Shown here: positions 54,179 through 63,656 of the stretch, piece by piece | Layout of the letters: the number at the start of each line of letters is the position of its first letter | How positions within the stretch are numbered: the first letter of the stretch is position 1 | Source of the DNA: Dyadobacter sp. 50-39 | GTDB taxonomy: Bacteria; Bacteroidota; Bacteroidia; Cytophagales; Spirosomataceae | Assembly: GCA_001898145.1 (NCBI GenBank) | Contig: MKSR01000036.1 | Span: forward strand, 1 to 64,000 | Reading direction: 5' to 3' | Length of the DNA: 64,000 nucleotides | The notes under the pieces: model-generated | Told to the model about the DNA's origin: nothing | Database searches by the model: none | Seen by the model: only the letters and a program-made list of their open reading frames with translations | Translations under genes and position numbers: made by a program

Positions 54179-55231
54179 TCACAGGCCTGCGGGCCGGGGT
54201 GCCTGTGCGGCACGTCTGCGCTGCGGCCAGGCGTAGACCCAAAACGCTGCGATCGTGAGCAATGTCAGCGGCATTAATTTGCCGTAACGAACCAATGCGG
54301 CCGCCAGGACGGTCATTCCGAGGAGGATAACGGGGTGGGGCAGGTAGCCAATGAGCGTTCTCAGCCAGAGGGCCGGCGTCTCTTTTGCATCGCTCCTACA
54401 TGTGCCAACTTGACCATTAAAATCGAGCGAGCTGAGCCATTTGACAAGCAAGTTACTGTGAGGGCCGGCGTTGCAATCCAGATGCCGCGGCCACGTGAGC
54501 AGCGAACCGTAGGCAGTGACCAATGCGAAAAGAAAAGGCCCGAATGTCATTTGCATCAATACCACCATAGGCAAATGCAGCACAAGCGCCAATGCCATGG
54601 CGTAAACGACCGTCCGGCGGCGGAGCAGGAGCATGACGATGCCCATTTGCAATACGATCACGCCAATGCCCATCATTTGGGACAAAAAGCCATTCGGGAA
54701 AGCGCCGGCTGCATGTATGTAGGCTGTTAGCTGGTGCTTGGTCACGAGAAGCGTCTCCATGCTGGCGCCGGTCCACCAGTCGGTATCGGATATTTTATTG
54801 AGGTCAGCACCGAGGTAGAGTACCGCCAGCTGAAAGCGGATCAGGCCGGTTCCGGTGATGTGATTGCTTAGTGCTGTGCAAAGAAACACGCAGGCCGTGA
54901 ACAGGTGCGCCACTGAAATGCAGATCTGGCATGAAAGCACCCCGGTAACGAAGGCAAGGCCCACGCCCAATGCGCCGAGCCGCACAAGCCGGGAGAACAG
55001 CAGCGCCGCGATGCCGCCCAGAAACAATACCCTGACGCCCATATTGAATTGCGCATCGCTGCCGAATTCTCCCAGAAAACCGATCACCGGGTAGAACCGC
55101 CCGCCGCCCTGGTTGCCATTGAAGGGAAATTCGCTCGTCAGCAGCAGGTATACCGCGAGCAAGCGCACCGCTATAACCAACTCCGGCACGACCGCTTTTC
55201 CGGTGACATACAAAGGATTGAGGTGGCGCAT
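54179..55231 (-). CDS. HTTM-domain membrane protein
   Basis: 350 residues from ATG 55231 (MRHLNPLYVTG). About eight hydrophobic segments; the early RLLAVYLLLTSEFPFNGNQ and the middle LIRFQLAVLYLGADLNKISDTDWWTG match the horizontally-transferred transmembrane (HTTM) fold shared with vitamin K gamma-carboxylase. Bacterial members have unproven roles. It starts five bases after the stop of the small companion gene, so both belong to one message. Confidence 0.85.
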   Translation of the reverse strand: MRHLNPLYVTGKAVVPELVIAVRLLAVYLLLTSEFPFNGNQGGGRFYPVIGFLGEFGSDAQFNMGVRVLFLGGIAALLFSRLVRLGALGVGLAFVTGVLSCQICISVAHLFTACVFLCTALSNHITGTGLIRFQLAVLYLGADLNKISDTDWWTGASMETLLVTKHQLTAYIHAAGAFPNGFLSQMMGIGVIVLQMGIVMLLLRRRTVVYAMALALVLHLPMVVLMQMTFGPFLFALVTAYGSLLTWPRHLDCNAGPHSNLLVKWLSSLDFNGQVGTCRSDAKETPALWLRTLIGYLPHPVILLGMTVLAAALVRYGKLMPLTLLTIAAFWVYAWPQRRRAAQAPRPAGL

Positions 55232-55236
55232 GATGC

Positions 55237-55593
55237 TTAGCGGCTGGCTTTCCACAGATAGGTTCGCTCTGCGGCTCCGTTTCGGCGGTAGGTTACGATC
55301 ACGCTGTCGGGGTTGCCCGGCGCGACAGCTTCCACCGATTCTATCAGCCGCCGCAAATTACCCGCCGCATGCGCTTCCCATTGGGTTTGGGCTACGCCGT
55401 AGCGTGCCTCAATAGCACGCCTGCCCCAGCCGAGGCCGTTCTGGAAAGCATCTATCCGGTAAAAAACCTGGGTGGTATGCGGGGCCCATGAAATGGTCCG
55501 GGTGTCGAGCGTGAGTTCATAGAGTGTGTTTACAAGCTGCGCCGAGAGAAAAAGCAGTCCCGGGAGCCATTTTTTGAAGTGTGAGTACATCAT
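55237..55593 (-). CDS. Small companion protein of the HTTM gene
   Basis: 118 residues with an N-terminal hydrophobic segment (WLPGLLFLSAQLVNTLYEL) that is a membrane anchor or signal peptide, then a soluble domain with AFQNGLGWGRRAIEARYG and a basic end. Family not recognised. Tight linkage to the HTTM gene suggests a functional partner. Start ATG at 55593. Confidence 0.6.
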   Translation of the reverse strand: MMYSHFKKWLPGLLFLSAQLVNTLYELTLDTRTISWAPHTTQVFYRIDAFQNGLGWGRRAIEARYGVAQTQWEAHAAGNLRRLIESVEAVAPGNPDSVIVTYRRNGAAERTYLWKASR

Positions 55594-55730
55594 GGATGGA
55601 GGAGTAGATTTACAAATCAGTGAGCGTAGGTTATGGTGGAATTTTTATAAAAGTTAAGTAAAAAATCCTGTGGATCGAAAATGGGTGCGTAGAAAAATAG
55701 CCACCCGTGTTCAACCCGTCTTGAGCGGCG

Positions 55731-55772
55731 TTAACCAAAATATTTAATCAAATGATTAAATATTTTGGTTAA
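55731..55772. promoter_or_regulatory. Perfect palindromic operator upstream of tetR
   Basis: Arms TTAACCAAAATATTTAATCA and its exact complement are separated by AA; 20-base arms, 47 bases before the TetR ATG. The core TTAATCA-AA-TGATTAA recurs before the efflux operon (56452-56467), so this is very probably the autoregulatory operator of the TetR-family gene. Confidence 0.8.
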
Positions 55773-55818
55773 ATAAAAAACAGCATTTACCTTTGGCGCA
55801 TCAATTGGAAACTGAACA

Positions 55819-56430
55819 ATGGCGAAAGCGAAAAAGGCGGAGTTGGATCTGAGCACCGAGGAGCGGATCAAAGAGGCGGCGAGCATTGTATTTACCAAAA
55901 AAGGGTACGGCAATGCGCGAACAAGGGATATTGCAGAAGAGGCGGGCATTAACCTTGCATTGCTGAATTACTATTTCCGGAGCAAGGAGAAACTTTTTCA
56001 AATCGTGATGGCCGAGCGGATCGATAAGTTATTCGGCGTGCTGGGGCCGATACTTCACGATGAGGCGACCACCTTGGAGGAGAAGCTGGAAAAGATCACG
56101 GAAAGCTACATTAATATGCTCCTCGAACATCCCGACCTGCCGATTTTCGTGCTGAGTGAAATCCGCAACAATCCCGAGCAATTAGCCAACCGCTTCCAGG
56201 CCCGCAAACACTTGAAAGAATCGGTATTTATCAAACAGCTGATCGCCCGCAGAAGCGATATCAATCCATTTCACTTTTTGATGAACCTGTTGGGTATGAA
56301 CCTGTTTCCGTTCGTCGCCAAACCCGTGATGGCCCCCATCGTAGGGAATGAGGAAATGTACAGGCAGCTTATGGAGCAGCGCAAAAAGCTGGTCCCCGCG
56401 TGGATGAAGCTGATGCTGGATCAGGGTTAA
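55819..56430 (+). CDS. TetR/AcrR-family regulator
   Basis: 203 residues. N-terminal helix-turn-helix at about 14-55 (RIKEAASIVFTKKGYGNART, then RDIAEEAGINLALLNYYFRSKEKL by order). The ligand domain is hydrophobic and helical with no clear family. Sits between two matching palindromes and directly upstream of an efflux operon, so probably represses itself and that operon until a substrate is bound. Confidence 0.93.
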   Translation: MAKAKKAELDLSTEERIKEAASIVFTKKGYGNARTRDIAEEAGINLALLNYYFRSKEKLFQIVMAERIDKLFGVLGPILHDEATTLEEKLEKITESYINMLLEHPDLPIFVLSEIRNNPEQLANRFQARKHLKESVFIKQLIARRSDINPFHFLMNLLGMNLFPFVAKPVMAPIVGNEEMYRQLMEQRKKLVPAWMKLMLDQG

Positions 56431-56451
56431 CGCCCTTTTTTTACCTATATA

Positions 56452-56467
56452 TTAATCAAATGATTAA
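56452..56467. promoter_or_regulatory. TetR operator copy before the efflux operon
   Basis: TTAATCA-AA-TGATTAA, the same core as in the larger palindrome at 55731-55772, 18 bases before the TolC-type ATG. Binding here would block transcription or initiation of the efflux operon. Confidence 0.7.
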
Positions 56468-56485
56468 ATAAAACGAATAAATAAA

Positions 56486-57772
56486 ATGATTAACAAAATT
56501 AAAATAGGCACGCTGCTATGGGGCCTGGTGCTGGCCTTTACGGGGGCATTTGCACAGGATAGGCCGCTGACGATCCGGGAAGCATACCAGCTCGCCCGGA
56601 AAAACTACCCGATGATCCGGCAGCAGGTACTGATAGACAAAACGCGGGACTACTCGGTGAGTAATGCGGCAAAAGGTTACCTGCCCCAGCTCGCAGTGCA
56701 GGGTCAGGCCACGTATCAGTCGGCCGTGACGGAATTCAAACTGCCCGTATCGATCCCCGGAGTGGAGTTTCCCAGCATCAGCAAAGACCAATACAAAGTC
56801 TACGGCGAGGTAAACCAGACGATTTACGACGGCGGGAACGTCCGTACCCAGGCGCACTCGTACGAGGCAAATGCGGCGGTGGAATCCCAAAAACTGGAAG
56901 TAGAGCTGTACAAGCTCAATGAACGGGTAAATCAGCTGTTTTTTGGGGTATTGATGCTGGATGAGCAGCTGAAACAGAATGAGCTGCTGAAAAAGGACAT
57001 CAACCTGGGCATCGGCAAAGTCCAGGTCCTGGTAGACAACGGTACGGCATTTAAGAGCAATGCCAATACTTTGAAAGCAGAGTTGCTCAAAGCGGACCAG
57101 CGCACGATCGACCTTGGCGCGAGCCGCAAGGCTTACCTGGAAATGCTCGGATTATTGATCGGGAGGGAGCTGACGGATTCGGACGGGCTGCAAAGACCTG
57201 CCGATCTGGTGTCGGGAACCGATATCAGCCGGCCCGAGCTGAAACTGTACGAGGCTCAGAACCGAAGCCTGGATATTCAGTCGCAGCTGCTCGACGTCCG
57301 CAACCGCCCGAAACTCAACTTCTTCTTCCAGGGTGGTTACGGCCGGCCGGCATTGAATATCCTCAGCAATGGGTTCGATCCCTACTACATTACCGGCTTC
57401 CGGCTTAACTGGTCACTTTCCGGGCTTTATACCATTAAAAAGGACCGCGAGCTGATCCGGAACAACCGCGATGCCATTCAGCTTCAAAGGGAGACATTCC
57501 TTTTTAACACCAACCTGGCTGCCAGACAGCAGCATGCCGAACTCGACCGTTTCAACCAGTTGCTGAATACTGATAACGAGATCATTATACTCCGGGAAAG
57601 CATTAAGACAACCGCTGCCGCCCAGCTCGAAAACGGGGTGATCAATACCAACGATTTTCTGCGCGAAGTGAATGCGGAAGACCAGGCGCGGCAGAACAAA
57701 ATCCTGCACGGGATTCAGCTGCTGATGTCGCAATACAATCTTGACAACACCCTGGGAGGCCATATTGAATAA
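56486..57772 (+). CDS. TolC-family outer membrane protein
   Basis: 428 residues, signal peptide to ...GAFA (about residue 23). Begins with the usual LTIREAYQLARKNYPMIRQQ, contains VYGEVNQTIYDGGNVRTQAHS and long helices. First gene of an efflux operon under the TetR-type operator. Spaced 18 bases from the adaptor gene. Confidence 0.92.
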   Translation: MINKIKIGTLLWGLVLAFTGAFAQDRPLTIREAYQLARKNYPMIRQQVLIDKTRDYSVSNAAKGYLPQLAVQGQATYQSAVTEFKLPVSIPGVEFPSISKDQYKVYGEVNQTIYDGGNVRTQAHSYEANAAVESQKLEVELYKLNERVNQLFFGVLMLDEQLKQNELLKKDINLGIGKVQVLVDNGTAFKSNANTLKAELLKADQRTIDLGASRKAYLEMLGLLIGRELTDSDGLQRPADLVSGTDISRPELKLYEAQNRSLDIQSQLLDVRNRPKLNFFFQGGYGRPALNILSNGFDPYYITGFRLNWSLSGLYTIKKDRELIRNNRDAIQLQRETFLFNTNLAARQQHAELDRFNQLLNTDNEIIILRESIKTTAAAQLENGVINTNDFLREVNAEDQARQNKILHGIQLLMSQYNLDNTLGGHIE

Positions 57773-57790
57773 GCATTTAAACAGAACCAC

Positions 57791-58726
57791 ATGAAAACAT
57801 ATTCTTATCTGATCATATTGGCCGCGGGGATGGCGGCTTGCAACGGGAAAGAGAACCCTTACGATGCTTCGGGGACATTCGAGGCCGTGGAGACGATCGT
57901 ATCCGCCGAGGCAACCGGCCGCATTATAGCTTTGAACCTGGAAGAAGGCCAGCAGCTGAAAGCGGGCCAGACGGTAGGCTACATCGACAGTTTGCAGCTA
58001 TCGCTCCGCAAAAAGCAGCTCGAAGCGCAGATCAGGGCTACCGGCAGCCGCGTACCCGATATTGTAGCGCAAACCAATGTATATAAACAACAGATCGCCG
58101 TCTCGCAAGTGCGGCTCGATAACCTCCTGCATGAACAAAAGCGCGTTCAAAACCTGCTGAAAGCCGACGCGGCAACGCCCAAGCAGCTGGATGATATCGA
58201 TGCGCAGGTGGAAGAATTGCAAAAGCAGCTGGATGTGATCCGTAAACAGGATGCGGCCCAAACCTCCGTTTTGAAAACGCAGACCTCAGGCCTCCGGGCG
58301 GACGTGCAGCCGTTAGTTATTCAAATCGAACAGATTAACGACCAGATTTCGAAGTCGAAAATTGTTAACGAAGTGAACGGCACTGTGCTGACCAAATATG
58401 CCGAAGCCAATGAAGTGGCCGCTGCGGGTAAACCATTGTATAAGATCGCGGATCTCTCTACCATTATCCTGCGCGCCTACCTGACGGGCGACCAACTGAC
58501 CGGCATACGATTGAACCAGCAGGTGACCGTGCTTGTAGACAGCGCCGGCGGACAGTACCGAAAGCTGCCGGGTACCATTGAGTGGATCAGCAGCAAAGCG
58601 GAATTTACCCCTAAAACCATTCAGACGAAGGACGAACGTGCCAATCTGGTCTACGCGGTGAAGATCCGTGTGAAAAATGACGGGTATCTGAAAATAGGCA
58701 TGTACGGAGAAGTTGCATTGAAATAA
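57791..58726 (+). CDS. HlyD-type adaptor lipoprotein (YbhG-like)
   Basis: 311 residues. Lipoprotein signal with Cys 17 (ILAAGMAAC). GTFEAVETIVSAEATGRI and LNLEEGQQLKAGQTVGYID mark the lipoyl half, followed by a long coiled coil and a beta-barrel end (SKAEFTPKTIQTKDERANLVY by sense). Links the ABC-2 permeases with the TolC-like channel. Its stop overlaps the next ATG by one base. Confidence 0.9.
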   Translation: MKTYSYLIILAAGMAACNGKENPYDASGTFEAVETIVSAEATGRIIALNLEEGQQLKAGQTVGYIDSLQLSLRKKQLEAQIRATGSRVPDIVAQTNVYKQQIAVSQVRLDNLLHEQKRVQNLLKADAATPKQLDDIDAQVEELQKQLDVIRKQDAAQTSVLKTQTSGLRADVQPLVIQIEQINDQISKSKIVNEVNGTVLTKYAEANEVAAAGKPLYKIADLSTIILRAYLTGDQLTGIRLNQQVTVLVDSAGGQYRKLPGTIEWISSKAEFTPKTIQTKDERANLVYAVKIRVKNDGYLKIGMYGEVALK

Positions 58727-59631
58727 TGGAAGCGGTTGTTGTCAAAAATCTCGTCAAAACGTATGGCAAGGAGCAGACCGTGGCGGTGGACGACGTTTCG
58801 TTTTCCGTCGGCCGGGGCGAGCTGTTCGGCCTGATAGGACCCGATGGCGCCGGCAAAACGAGCATTTTCCGTATGCTGACGACGCTGCTCCTGCCGGATG
58901 GAGGCTCAGCGAGGGTGGATGGGCATGATATTGTGAAGGATTTCAGGCAGATACGCAGTTCGGTAGGGTATATGCCGGGCAAGTTTTCGCTCTACCAGGA
59001 CCTGACCATCGAGGAAAATCTCAACTTCTTTGCAACTGTTTTCGGTACGACGATCGAGGAGAATTACCATTTGATCAAAGACATATATGTGCAGATCGAG
59101 CCTTTTAAAAACAGGCGCGCGGGCAAGTTGTCCGGCGGGATGAAGCAGAAGCTGGCATTGTGCTGCGCATTGATCCACAAACCCACGACTTTGTTTCTGG
59201 ACGAGCCTACCACGGGCGTCGACCCGGTTTCCCGGAAGGAATTTTGGGAAATGCTCGGAAGGCTCAAAGCGCAGCAAATCACAATCCTTGTTTCAACCCC
59301 CTACATGGATGAGGCCTCGCTTTGCGACCGCATTGCATTGATCCAGGGCGGCAGGATACTGTCGATCGACACGCCGCAGAACATCATAGAAGCCTACCCC
59401 GACCGGCTGCTCGCCGTGAAAGCCAACGAAATGTACCGGCTGCTGAAAGCGCTGGAAAGCCATCCCGATGTGCCGAGCAGCTACGCATTCGGCGAGTACG
59501 CGCATGCCACGTTCCGGCATGCCGACACACGGCCGTTGGAGGCATATCTGCGTGAGCAGGGACTCACGGGCGTGGAAGTGAAGGACGCCGAGGTAACGAT
59601 CGAGGATTCATTTATCAAATTATTACACTAA
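58726..59631 (+). CDS. ABC-2 type transporter ATP-binding protein
   Basis: 301 residues. Walker A GPDGAGKTS, signature LSGGMKQKLALCCAL, Walker B LFLDEPTTGVDPVSR, switch region STPYMDEASLCDR (Tyr in place of the usual His). C-terminal 70 residues form an accessory domain. Together with the next gene it corresponds to the two halves of YbhF, here split. Energises export. Confidence 0.93.
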   Translation: MEAVVVKNLVKTYGKEQTVAVDDVSFSVGRGELFGLIGPDGAGKTSIFRMLTTLLLPDGGSARVDGHDIVKDFRQIRSSVGYMPGKFSLYQDLTIEENLNFFATVFGTTIEENYHLIKDIYVQIEPFKNRRAGKLSGGMKQKLALCCALIHKPTTLFLDEPTTGVDPVSRKEFWEMLGRLKAQQITILVSTPYMDEASLCDRIALIQGGRILSIDTPQNIIEAYPDRLLAVKANEMYRLLKALESHPDVPSSYAFGEYAHATFRHADTRPLEAYLREQGLTGVEVKDAEVTIEDSFIKLLH

Positions 59632-59645
59632 AAACCGTCACAGCT

Positions 59646-60392
59646 ATGATGCAGGACGACAGAGTGATAGTCTGCGAGAAGCTCACGAAGCGCTTCGGAG
59701 ACTTTGTTGCCACCAACGAAATTACATTTGACGTACACAGAGGCGAGATTTTCGGCTTTCTCGGCGCGAACGGTGCCGGTAAAACCACCGCTATGCGCAT
59801 GCTCTGCGGGCTCTCGTCGCCTAGCTCGGGGAAGGCGACTATTGCGGGCTTCGACGTGTACACCCAAACCGAGCAAATCAAGAAGCATATCGGCTATATG
59901 AGCCAGAAGTTTTCCCTTTACGAAAACCTGACTGTACGGGAGAATATCGAGTTTTTCGGAGGGATATACGGCCTTTCCGACGAGCGGATCCGGTCTAAAA
60001 CAGCGGAACTGCTGCAAAGGCTCGGCCTGAAAAGCGAGGCCAACAAGCTGGTGGCTTCATTGCCATTGGGCTGGAAACAGAAACTCTCTTTTTCGGTGGC
60101 AGTATTGCACGAGCCCAAAATCGTATTCCTCGACGAGCCCACCGGCGGCGTCGATCCGGTGACCCGGCGGCAGTTTTGGGATATGATCTACGAGGCGGCG
60201 AACAGCGGCATTACGGTATTCGTGACTACACATTATATGGATGAGGCGGAGTATTGCAATCGTATATCCATCATGGTGGATGGCAGAATGGAAGTGCTCG
60301 ATACACCGGCAAACCTGAAAAGCAGTTTTCACGCACGTTCGATGGACGAGGTATTTTATCAACTCGCGCGCGGCGCCAAAAGAGGGGATTAG
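59646..60392 (+). CDS. ABC-2 type transporter ATP-binding protein
   Basis: 248 residues. Walker A GANGAGKTT, YMSQKFSLYENLTVRENIEFF, Walker B IVFLDEPTGGVDPVTR, switch His in VTTHYMDEAEYC. Partner of the preceding ATPase. Three bases before the first permease gene. Confidence 0.94.
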   Translation: MMQDDRVIVCEKLTKRFGDFVATNEITFDVHRGEIFGFLGANGAGKTTAMRMLCGLSSPSSGKATIAGFDVYTQTEQIKKHIGYMSQKFSLYENLTVRENIEFFGGIYGLSDERIRSKTAELLQRLGLKSEANKLVASLPLGWKQKLSFSVAVLHEPKIVFLDEPTGGVDPVTRRQFWDMIYEAANSGITVFVTTHYMDEAEYCNRISIMVDGRMEVLDTPANLKSSFHARSMDEVFYQLARGAKRGD

Positions 60393-60394
60393 TG

Positions 60395-61501
60395 ATGAAA
60401 CAGTTTCTCGCATTCGTCAGAAAGGAATTTTACCACGTCCTCCGCGACCGGCGTACGCTGCTGATCCTCTTCGGTATGCCCATCGCGCAGATATTGATCT
60501 TCGGTTTCGCATTGACCAACGAAGTGAAGGATTCCGAGATCCTGGTGGTGGATTATGCCAAAGACAATGCTTCGCAGGAACTCCTGACGAAGATCGGTTC
60601 GAGCCGGTACTTCAATATCCGGCAGGCTGCATTAAGCCACAACGAAATATTGAGCACATTCCGCAAGGGTAAAATCAAAGCAGTGGTCGTTTTTCCGGCT
60701 CATTTCAATGAGGACCTGCTGCATCAGAACAAGGCGCAGGTCCAGATCATTACCGACGCCAGCGATGTGAACACGGCCAATATGGTCACGAACTACCTGT
60801 CCTCGATTATTGTGGATTATCAGAACCAGATCAATGCGAACCTGGAAATCCCGTACCGCATCACGCCGGAAGTGCGCATGCTCTATAATCCGCAGCTCAA
60901 AGGTGCGCACGGTTTCGTGCCGGGTGTAATGGCGTTGGTGCTGCTGCTGGTTTCGGTGATGATGACGGCCATTTCCATCGTGCGGGAAAAGGAAACGGGT
61001 ACGATGGAGATCCTGCTTGTGTCGCCATTCAAGCCCGTGCTGGTCATTTTTGCAAAAGCATTTCCCTACCTGGCATTGTCGCTCGTGAATGTGACGGCGA
61101 TTCTGCTGCTCAGCGTTTTCGTGCTCGATTTGCCTGTGAAAGGGAGTGTGGCGCTGTTGTTTGCCGAAAGTACTTTATTCATCATTACCTGTCTGGCGCT
61201 GGGTATTTTCATATCCATTAAAACTTCGTCGCAGCAGGTCGCAATGCTCATTTCGCTCATGGGAATGCTGCTGCCGACGATCATGTTCAGCGGTTTCCTG
61301 TTCCCGATCGAGAATATGCCGTTGCCATTGCAAGTCATTTCCAACATTGTCCCTTCCAAGTGGTTTTACATCATCGTCAAATCCATCATGATCAAAGGTT
61401 TGGGCCTTGCCGCACTTTGGAGAGAAACGCTGATTTTGCTGGGTATGACCTTATTTCTGCTTTTGGTGAGTTTGAAAAGCTTTAAAATCCGGTTGCAATG
61501 A
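60395..61501 (+). CDS. ABC-2 type permease (YbhS/YbhR-like)
   Basis: 368 residues from ATG 60395; the longer frame overlaps the ATPase and is rejected. N-terminal helix (RTLLILFGMPIAQILIFGFAL), a large extracellular domain, then five helices including MALVLLLVSVMMTAISIVREKETGTMEILLVSP in outline. The REKETGTMEI motif is characteristic. Pairs with the next permease. Confidence 0.92.
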   Translation: MKQFLAFVRKEFYHVLRDRRTLLILFGMPIAQILIFGFALTNEVKDSEILVVDYAKDNASQELLTKIGSSRYFNIRQAALSHNEILSTFRKGKIKAVVVFPAHFNEDLLHQNKAQVQIITDASDVNTANMVTNYLSSIIVDYQNQINANLEIPYRITPEVRMLYNPQLKGAHGFVPGVMALVLLLVSVMMTAISIVREKETGTMEILLVSPFKPVLVIFAKAFPYLALSLVNVTAILLLSVFVLDLPVKGSVALLFAESTLFIITCLALGIFISIKTSSQQVAMLISLMGMLLPTIMFSGFLFPIENMPLPLQVISNIVPSKWFYIIVKSIMIKGLGLAALWRETLILLGMTLFLLLVSLKSFKIRLQ

Positions 61502-62616
61502 GGACATTAAGATTTTTATTACGCAAAGAGTTCAGGCAGATTTTCAGGGACAAAGCCATTGTGGCGATGATCTTTTTCATGCCCATGGTGCAGCTGATAC
61601 TCATGCCGCTGGCAGCGGATTATGAGGTGAGGAATATCAATTTGGCGGTAGTCGACCATGATAAATCGCCCTATTCCCAAAAGCTGATCTCCAAAATCGT
61701 CGCGTCCGGCTATTTCCGATTGACAGGCTACAATACCTCCTTTCGGGAAGCATTCGGCCTGATTGAATCCGACAAGGCGGATCTGATCCTTGAAATCCCG
61801 CATGATTTTGAAAGAAACCTGATCCGGGAAGACCACGAAAAGCTTTTCGTGGCCGTGAATGCGATCAACGGTACCAAGGCCAGTCTCGGAGGTTCCTACC
61901 TCGGCAGCATTATCGGGGATTTTAATGGGGATATCAGAATGCAGCTGGTAACGCCGCCCAGGTTCAGCCAGTTTCCGGTAATCGAGGTGGTGGCGTCGAA
62001 CTGGTTCAATCCGGTGTTGAACTACAAAGTTTTTATCGTTCCGGGCATTCTCGCTATCCTGGTCACGATGGTCGGCGGGTTCTTATCGGCATTGAATATT
62101 GTGCGGGAAAAGGAGATTGGTACGATCGAGCAAATCAATGTGACGCCGATCCGGAAGCACATATTTATTCTAGGTAAACTGATCCCTTTCTGGGTTTTGG
62201 CCAATATCGTATTCACGATCGGCTTGCTCGTGGCCCGGTTTGTGTACGGCATTGTGCCGGTAGGAAGTCTGCTGACGCTCTACGCATTCATTTCAGTGTA
62301 CCTGCTGGCGGTGCTGGGCTTCGGTTTGCTGGTATCCACATTTTGTGACACCCAGCAGCAAGCCATGTTCATCATGTTTTTCTTTATGATGCTGTTCATA
62401 CTGCTGGGTGGTCTGTTCACTTCTATCGATAGCATGCCCGAATGGGCGAAGCTGATCACGCGTATCAATCCGGTGCGCTATATGATCGAGGTCATGCGGA
62501 TGGTCATTCTCAAAGGAAGTAGTTTTTCCGACATACTGCCGCATGTGGGAATAGTGGCATTCATGGCCCTGGTACTGAACAGCTGGGCGATTCTGAACTA
62601 CAAAAAAACCAACTGA
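61498..62616 (+). CDS. ABC-2 type permease (YbhS/YbhR-like)
   Basis: 372 residues, ATGA overlap with the preceding gene. Same layout: N-terminal helix (IVAMIFFMPMVQLILMPLA), extracellular domain, helices with VREKEIGTIEQINVTPIRKH and a C-terminal hydrophobic end. Completes the TolC / adaptor / two ATPase / two permease efflux set controlled by the TetR-type regulator. Confidence 0.92.
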   Translation: MRTLRFLLRKEFRQIFRDKAIVAMIFFMPMVQLILMPLAADYEVRNINLAVVDHDKSPYSQKLISKIVASGYFRLTGYNTSFREAFGLIESDKADLILEIPHDFERNLIREDHEKLFVAVNAINGTKASLGGSYLGSIIGDFNGDIRMQLVTPPRFSQFPVIEVVASNWFNPVLNYKVFIVPGILAILVTMVGGFLSALNIVREKEIGTIEQINVTPIRKHIFILGKLIPFWVLANIVFTIGLLVARFVYGIVPVGSLLTLYAFISVYLLAVLGFGLLVSTFCDTQQQAMFIMFFFMMLFILLGGLFTSIDSMPEWAKLITRINPVRYMIEVMRMVILKGSSFSDILPHVGIVAFMALVLNSWAILNYKKTN

Positions 62617-62633
62617 CCCCTGATCAAACCCGG

Positions 62634-63647
62634 TTAATCCAGCTCCACCATCGCCTTGATCACCCCATTGGCCGGATCCAGCCAGCGCTCAAATTCATCC
62701 TTCACCTGACCGAATGCGACGCGGTGGGTGATGTATGTTTTAGGGTCAACCAGGCCGTTTTTCATGCTGTGGATCACGTGCTCGAAATCGGCGCGGGTAG
62801 CGTTGCGGCTGCTCATGAGGGTAGCTTCGCGCTTATGGAATTCGGGGTGGCTGAATACAATTTCGCCCTTTTGAAGGCCTACGAGCACATATTTGCCGCC
62901 GTGTGCGAGGTAAGCGAATGCCGTGTTGATCGCCCGTAAATTGCCGGTTGCGTCAATCACCACGGTCGGCATATCGCCGTTGGTGATTTCGGCCAGGCGC
63001 TCGGCTACGTTTTCGGTCTGGCCGTTCACGGTATGCTCTACGCCAATGCGCTCGCGGCAAAAGGCCAGACGCTGGTCGTTCACATCCAGCGCGATCACAT
63101 TGCCGCCGGCAATGCGGGCAAATTCCATGGTCCCTAAACCAATGGGGCCCGCGCCGACCACAAGCACGTATTCATCCTTGCGTACGTCCGCACGGCGCAC
63201 GCCATGTGCACCGATCGCGAGCGGCTCCACGAGCGCGAGCTCGTCGAAGCTCAGACCGTCGCCGTGCACAAGTGAGTAGGAGGGAACGGAGAGGTATTCT
63301 ACCATTCCGCCGTCGATATGCACGCCCGACACTTTCAGGGTGGTGCAGCAGTTGGGTTTGCCATTCCGGCAGGCTACGCATTTGCCGCAGTTGAAATACG
63401 GAACAAATGTAACGGCCTCGCCTTTCACAAAACCGGGCGCATCCGTTTCAACGATTTCCCCCGCCAGTTCATGGCCGAGGATTCTCGGGTAGTTAAAAAA
63501 AGGCTGCGTTCCCTGGTAGGCGTGCAGGTCGGTCCCGCAAATGCCTATTCTTTTGATTTTCAAAATGCTGTGCCCCGGCGTAGCTACGGGTGCGTCGGCC
63601 TGTTCATAGGAAAACGAGCCGGGGGTGGTGCAAACGAGTATTTCCAT
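62634..63647 (-). CDS. Zinc-dependent alcohol/polyol dehydrogenase
   Basis: 337 residues, MDR family. Catalytic zinc ligands Cys in GICGTDLHAY and His-Glu in RILGHELAGEI, structural zinc Cys cluster in FNCGKCVACRNGKPNCC, Rossmann motif VLVVGAGPIGLGTMEFA. Oxidises a secondary hydroxyl with NAD; the exact sugar or polyol cannot be named. Convergent with the efflux operon and downstream of a short-chain dehydrogenase, suggesting sugar catabolism. Confidence 0.9.
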   Translation of the reverse strand: MEILVCTTPGSFSYEQADAPVATPGHSILKIKRIGICGTDLHAYQGTQPFFNYPRILGHELAGEIVETDAPGFVKGEAVTFVPYFNCGKCVACRNGKPNCCTTLKVSGVHIDGGMVEYLSVPSYSLVHGDGLSFDELALVEPLAIGAHGVRRADVRKDEYVLVVGAGPIGLGTMEFARIAGGNVIALDVNDQRLAFCRERIGVEHTVNGQTENVAERLAEITNGDMPTVVIDATGNLRAINTAFAYLAHGGKYVLVGLQKGEIVFSHPEFHKREATLMSSRNATRADFEHVIHSMKNGLVDPKTYITHRVAFGQVKDEFERWLDPANGVIKAMVELD

Positions 63648-63656
63648 CGGTCGTGA

